A DNA stretch of 64,000 nucleotides from Sphingomonas sp. dw_22 (GTDB lineage Bacteria; Pseudomonadota; Alphaproteobacteria; Sphingomonadales; Sphingomonadaceae), in contig NZ_JAAVVE010000001.1 of the NCBI RefSeq assembly GCF_018449795.1, forward strand, positions 62,001 to 126,000. The letters are read 5' to 3'. A program made the position numbers and the translations under genes. The notes beneath the pieces were generated by a model. It did no database searches and was not told the origin of the DNA. It saw only the letters and a list, made by a program, of their open reading frames with translations. Shown here in pieces: positions 60,945-64,000 of this stretch (positions within the stretch are counted from its first letter, which is position 1; each line of letters begins with the position of its first letter).

Positions 60945-62084
60945 TCAGCCCCTGCCGGCCTCCAATGCCAGCAACGCATAGGCGGGCAGGCTGCGGACGC
61001 TCAGATAGTTCTCGCCGATATGCGGCAGGCTGGCCGCCAAGTGGCGATCGGCAGCGGCCCGCATCACCGTCGCCCGGGCATCGCCCCTGCAGCTTTTGGC
61101 GAGGCTCCGCAGCAGCCAGCCGCGCGTGAGGTTGAGCGAATCGATCGCCAGCGTCAGCCGCTCGTCGCCGCGATCGCCGGAATCGACCGGAGTCAGCAGC
61201 ACAGCCGGCTCCCCTGTCCCCAGCTTCGGCAGATAGCGGCGGAACCAGGCGTCGAACTCGGCCGCCGGCAGCACGCGGCGCATCAGCTCGGCGGTGGCGA
61301 ACTCGGCCGGTATCGAATCCTCGCCGCCGATCTGCGGCTTGTCCTCGACCACGTCCTCGCCATACCAGTTGCGCGCATTGCTGGCGATCATCTCCAGCAG
61401 CTTCTCCTGCCCCGGCTGGCGCGCATAATCGACCATCTGCAGCAGCCCCAGCGGCGTGCCGCCACCCCGGCCGGGAAAGCGCAGCTTGGGCAGGAAGTCG
61501 ATCGTCCGCGCGGTCAGGTCCGCAGTCATCGGCGCGAGCAGGCTCGCCCAGCGCTGCGCCCGCGCGCTCTTGTCGCGCGCCAGCTCGATCTGCAGTGCCA
61601 TCACCCAGGCCCAGCCGCCGAACCGGCCCGCACCCTCGTTCATCGGCGTCTTGAAGAAATCCATCTCCTTGGCGATCTTCTCCTCGGAAAAGGCGCTATC
61701 GAAATGGGCGGCGATCGAAGGCGCCTCGACGATCTTCGGAAAGAGGTTGCGCAGCCGGGCGAGCTGCCAGTGCGTCGCCACCGAGCTGCCCCAGCCGAAG
61801 CTGCCGTAGAAGACCGGGCGGATCAGCTTCTGCTCCACCGACTCGGTCGGGCTGCTGCGCGTCATGCCGGTGGCCATCGGATATTCGCGCGTGACGTGCG
61901 ACAGCGCCAGGCGGGCGAACTGGCTCGCCGCCGCCGCGTCCAGCTTCGCGGGAAGCTGCGACACCGCCGCCACGGCGGCCGAGGGGATCAGCCCGGCGCC
62001 GGCCGCGCAGGCGGCACCCGTCATCAGCGCGCGGCGCCCCATCGGCAGGCGGCCCATCGCATCGAACCCATTCTCCTTCGACAT
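60945..62084 (-). CDS. DUF2891 family protein, exported copy
   Basis: A 379-residue DUF2891 protein with a twin-arginine-like N-terminus (MGRRALMTGAACAAGAG) not seen in the upstream copy. Family motifs are RLALSHVTREYP, RPVFYGSFGWGSSV with a Trp-rich start of the helical repeats, FFKTPMNEGAGRFGGWAW, RRVLPAAEFDAWFRRYLP and LNLTRGWLLRSLA. The reaction is unknown; the fold appears all-helical. ATG 62084 has GGAGGA upstream and overlaps the stop of the first copy (TGATG). The conserved His in the family SFDWHSC motif is replaced here (GWGSS), so this copy may have lost or changed activity. Confidence 0.82.
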   Translation of the reverse strand: MSKENGFDAMGRLPMGRRALMTGAACAAGAGLIPSAAVAAVSQLPAKLDAAAASQFARLALSHVTREYPMATGMTRSSPTESVEQKLIRPVFYGSFGWGSSVATHWQLARLRNLFPKIVEAPSIAAHFDSAFSEEKIAKEMDFFKTPMNEGAGRFGGWAWVMALQIELARDKSARAQRWASLLAPMTADLTARTIDFLPKLRFPGRGGGTPLGLLQMVDYARQPGQEKLLEMIASNARNWYGEDVVEDKPQIGGEDSIPAEFATAELMRRVLPAAEFDAWFRRYLPKLGTGEPAVLLTPVDSGDRGDERLTLAIDSLNLTRGWLLRSLAKSCRGDARATVMRAAADRHLAASLPHIGENYLSVRSLPAYALLALEAGRG

Positions 62085-63109
62085 CACTTTTCCTCCTGGC
62101 CGGCTTCGAGCGCAAGCAGCGCATAGGTCGCGACCCAATGGGTGCTGACGTAATTCCCCTCGACCTTGTCGAGGCCCTCGGCGAGCGTGGCGTCGGCCGC
62201 CTTGAGCAGCACGTCGGCGCGCGGATCCCCGGCGGGCACGGCGCCGGCCAAGTTGCGCATCGCCCAGGCGCGGCTGAGGTTGAGCCCGTCGAGATGGGCG
62301 AGGTGCCCGTCGCTGCGATCGGTGACGATCATCGGCTGCAGCAGGAAGGCCGGCTGGCCGGCGCCGAGATCGGGCATAAAGCGGCGGAACCAGCCGTTGA
62401 AGGCGTCCGGGGGCAGCAGCCGCCGCATCGCCTCCGCCGTGGTGATCGCGGGCGAGAGGAAATCGGTGCCGCCGAAATCGTGACGCGTGGGCGCGACATC
62501 GTCGCCGAACCAGCGGAGCGCGCACTGGCGCATCAGCTCGATCAGCGCCGTATCGCCCACCGCCTTGGCATAATCATAGGTGAGCGCGAGCGAGAAGGCC
62601 GAATTGGGGTGCATGCCGCCCCGCACCGGGTTCGACAGGCGACGGAAATAGAGCCCGAGCCGCTTCGCCAGATCCTGCGCCAGCGGCATCATCGTGCGCG
62701 CCCAGCGCTGGCCGGCCTCGTCCTTGTACTGCAGCAGTTCGGCGCTGAGCTTGAGCAGCCACACCCAGCCATAGGGCCGCTCGAACTCCTCGCTGTACGG
62801 CCGCGTGAAAAAGGCCATCTCCCCCGCCACCTTTTCCGGCACGAAGGCCCGGTCGAGCTGGGCGACGATCTGCGCGCGCTGCGGCAGGTCCGGGAACAGG
62901 CGGTTCAGCCGCGACAGCAGCCAATAGCCATGGACGCAGCTATGCCAGTCGTAGCTGCCATAGAAGATCGGATGGAATTGCGGGCCCGTGATCGCCAGCT
63001 CGGCGGGGCTCATCAGCGCCTCGCCGGCATAATGGGGATATTCCAGCGCGACGTGACCGAGCGCGATCCGGCAGAATTCGGAAGCGAGTTGAGGTGAGAG
63101 TTGCTTCAT
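62084..63109 (-). CDS. DUF2891 family protein, cytoplasmic copy
   Basis: A 341-residue DUF2891 protein without a signal peptide. It has FCRIALGHVALEYPHY, the canonical HPIFYGSYDWHSCVHGYWLLSRL, RPYGWVWLLKLSAEL, AMRRLLPPDAFNGWFRRFMP and LNLSRAWAMRNLA. Such genes commonly accompany DUF969/DUF979 membrane proteins, named in current annotation as 5-oxoproline transporter subunits. That suggests a role in pyroglutamate or related metabolism. ATG 63109 overlaps the DUF979 stop by 4 bp. Confidence 0.87.
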   Translation of the reverse strand: MKQLSPQLASEFCRIALGHVALEYPHYAGEALMSPAELAITGPQFHPIFYGSYDWHSCVHGYWLLSRLNRLFPDLPQRAQIVAQLDRAFVPEKVAGEMAFFTRPYSEEFERPYGWVWLLKLSAELLQYKDEAGQRWARTMMPLAQDLAKRLGLYFRRLSNPVRGGMHPNSAFSLALTYDYAKAVGDTALIELMRQCALRWFGDDVAPTRHDFGGTDFLSPAITTAEAMRRLLPPDAFNGWFRRFMPDLGAGQPAFLLQPMIVTDRSDGHLAHLDGLNLSRAWAMRNLAGAVPAGDPRADVLLKAADATLAEGLDKVEGNYVSTHWVATYALLALEAGQEEK

Positions 63110-64000
63110 CGGCGATACACCCAAAAGGCCATCAACCCCGTGTTGAAGGCGAGGAGAAGGAACGCCGTCGGCACCTGGGCGCAGATGACGGCGTAGCGGT
63201 TGCGCAGTTCCAGCACGGCGGCGGGAACGAGGTTGTAGTTGGCGGCCATCGGGGTCAGCAGCGTGCCGCAGAAGCCCGAAAGCATGCCGACCGCGCACAT
63301 GATCGTCGGATCGCCGCCGAAGCGGCCGACGACGAACGGCATGCCGATCCCGGCGGTGACGATCGGAAAGGCCGCGAAGGCGTTGCCCAGGAGGATCGTG
63401 AACAGCGCCATGCCGATCGTGTAGGCGAGCACCGCGGTGATCGGCGCGGTCATCGGCAGGTAATGGGTGACGATATCGCCCACCACGCCACCCACGCCCG
63501 CGATGGCGAACAGCACGCCGAGCGCGGCCAGCGCCTGGGGGAGCACGATCGCCCAGCCGATCGAATCCGCGAGCCGGCGCCCTTCATGGACCGGTGCCGC
63601 CTTGCCCGGCCGCAACATCGCCATCGCCAGCGCCGTCGCGAGCAACGCGCCGATGCCGAGCGCGACCAGCGTCACCTGCTTGGGATCGACCAGCTTCATC
63701 CCCGCGATCGTGCCGGTGGGAACGAGCAGGGTCGCCGCGACGGTGACGGCGGGCACGAGCAGCGCCGGCACGAACAGCCAGTTGCCGTGCCGCCGCGCGC
63801 TCTCGACCCGCTCGGCGTCCGACGTGCCGGTCGCTCCCGCGGGCCGGAGGCCCAGCGCGGCGGTGAGCGTCATCACCAGCAGCAGGATGCCGGTCGCCAG
63901 CGGCGGGATATGGCCGCCGAGCCCGGTCGCCGCCGCGAAGCTGCCCCAGAAAGCGGCGCTGCGCCACCAGCGGGGATGCGACCGATCGAGCACATGGCCG
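63106..64000 (-). CDS. DUF979 family membrane protein, putative 5-oxoproline transporter subunit (partial)
   Basis: The frame is open to the right edge, so the N-terminus is missing. About 298 residues are visible with eight or so membrane helices. DRSHPRWWRSAAFWGSF, LGNAFAAFPIVTAGIGMPF and GFCGTLLTPMAANYNLVPAA are characteristic of DUF979 proteins, which pair with DUF969 as a putative 5-oxoproline transporter. A DUF969 partner would be expected just beyond the window. A GTG at 63993 is probably internal, because upstream codons continue the family N-terminus. It is coupled to the two DUF2891 genes downstream. Confidence 0.85.
   Translation of the reverse strand, partial: GHVLDRSHPRWWRSAAFWGSFAAATGLGGHIPPLATGILLLVMTLTAALGLRPAGATGTSDAERVESARRHGNWLFVPALLVPAVTVAATLLVPTGTIAGMKLVDPKQVTLVALGIGALLATALAMAMLRPGKAAPVHEGRRLADSIGWAIVLPQALAALGVLFAIAGVGGVVGDIVTHYLPMTAPITAVLAYTIGMALFTILLGNAFAAFPIVTAGIGMPFVVGRFGGDPTIMCAVGMLSGFCGTLLTPMAANYNLVPAAVLELRNRYAVICAQVPTAFLLLAFNTGLMAFWVYRR

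Noticed and set aside
57920..60979. 1019-residue open frame on the minus strand opposite the second TonB receptor gene
   Set aside because: It is antisense to a well-supported receptor, is rich in Arg/Ala/Gly with no domain, and lacks a ribosome-binding site. It is a by-product of GC-rich codon use.
1..64000. tRNA, rRNA, CRISPR array or prophage
   Set aside because: I looked for regularly spaced repeats, tRNA-like 3' ends and phage structural genes and saw none; a tRNAscan/Infernal/CRISPR finder run would settle small or degenerate cases.

Overview
The window looks like a chromosomal segment of a high-GC alphaproteobacterium, most likely a sphingomonad. This rests on the GC-rich codon use, two large TonB-dependent receptors with an EIVVTG-type TonB box, NodT-type and RND efflux genes, Tat/Sec-exported hydrolases and a 5-oxoproline transporter/DUF2891 cluster. 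It is an inference from gene content, because no rRNA, tRNA or other taxonomic marker is present. I saw no CRISPR array, tRNA or rRNA.

Layout. (1) 1-2343: the 3' part of a very large protein resembling AVAST-type STAND ATPases of anti-phage defence, cut by the window edge. (2) 2459-2690: remnant of an IS5/IS427-group insertion sequence. (3) 2687-9063: a tripartite RND efflux system, with tetR, fusion protein and pump leftward and the outer-membrane channel divergent. Similar inverted repeats lie in both promoter regions. (4) 9064-11457: a secreted HSL-type esterase gene broken by a frameshift, a strong hairpin, and about 840 bp without a convincing gene.

(5) 11458-49984: a large catabolic region. 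It holds a CitMHS transporter, a siderophore-type TonB receptor, three ornithine-cyclodeaminase-family enzymes, two ProC-family reductases and two proline-racemase-family enzymes (one Cys/Thr, a trans-3-hydroxyproline dehydratase signature; one Ser/Cys). It also holds a dipeptide-type ABC transporter in an operon with a C45 acyltransferase, M20 peptidase, tannase-like esterase, lactonase, serine hydrolases, an aconitase with an MFS carrier, an isocitrate/isopropylmalate-dehydrogenase-family enzyme, aldehyde dehydrogenase, cupin, ABM protein, PLP dehydratase, aminotransferase, DapA-family lyase and RidA. AsnC, LuxR and two GntR regulators sit among them. Related palindromes precede several operons, and an identical 16-mer flanks the second gntR. 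My reading is a pathway that imports an amide/peptide-linked compound, hydrolyses it, and feeds cyclic amino/imino acids (proline, hydroxyproline, ornithine type) and a tricarboxylate into central metabolism. The substrate is unknown.

(6) 50072-51752: a TetR regulator divergent from an extended SDR gene. (7) 52119-57462: an aldarate cluster (KdgD, LysR, GudP-like carrier, and a large Tat-exported protein of unknown function), divergent from a second TonB receptor (57908-60838). (8) 60945-64000: two tandem DUF2891 genes downstream of a DUF979 subunit of a putative 5-oxoproline transporter, cut by the right edge.
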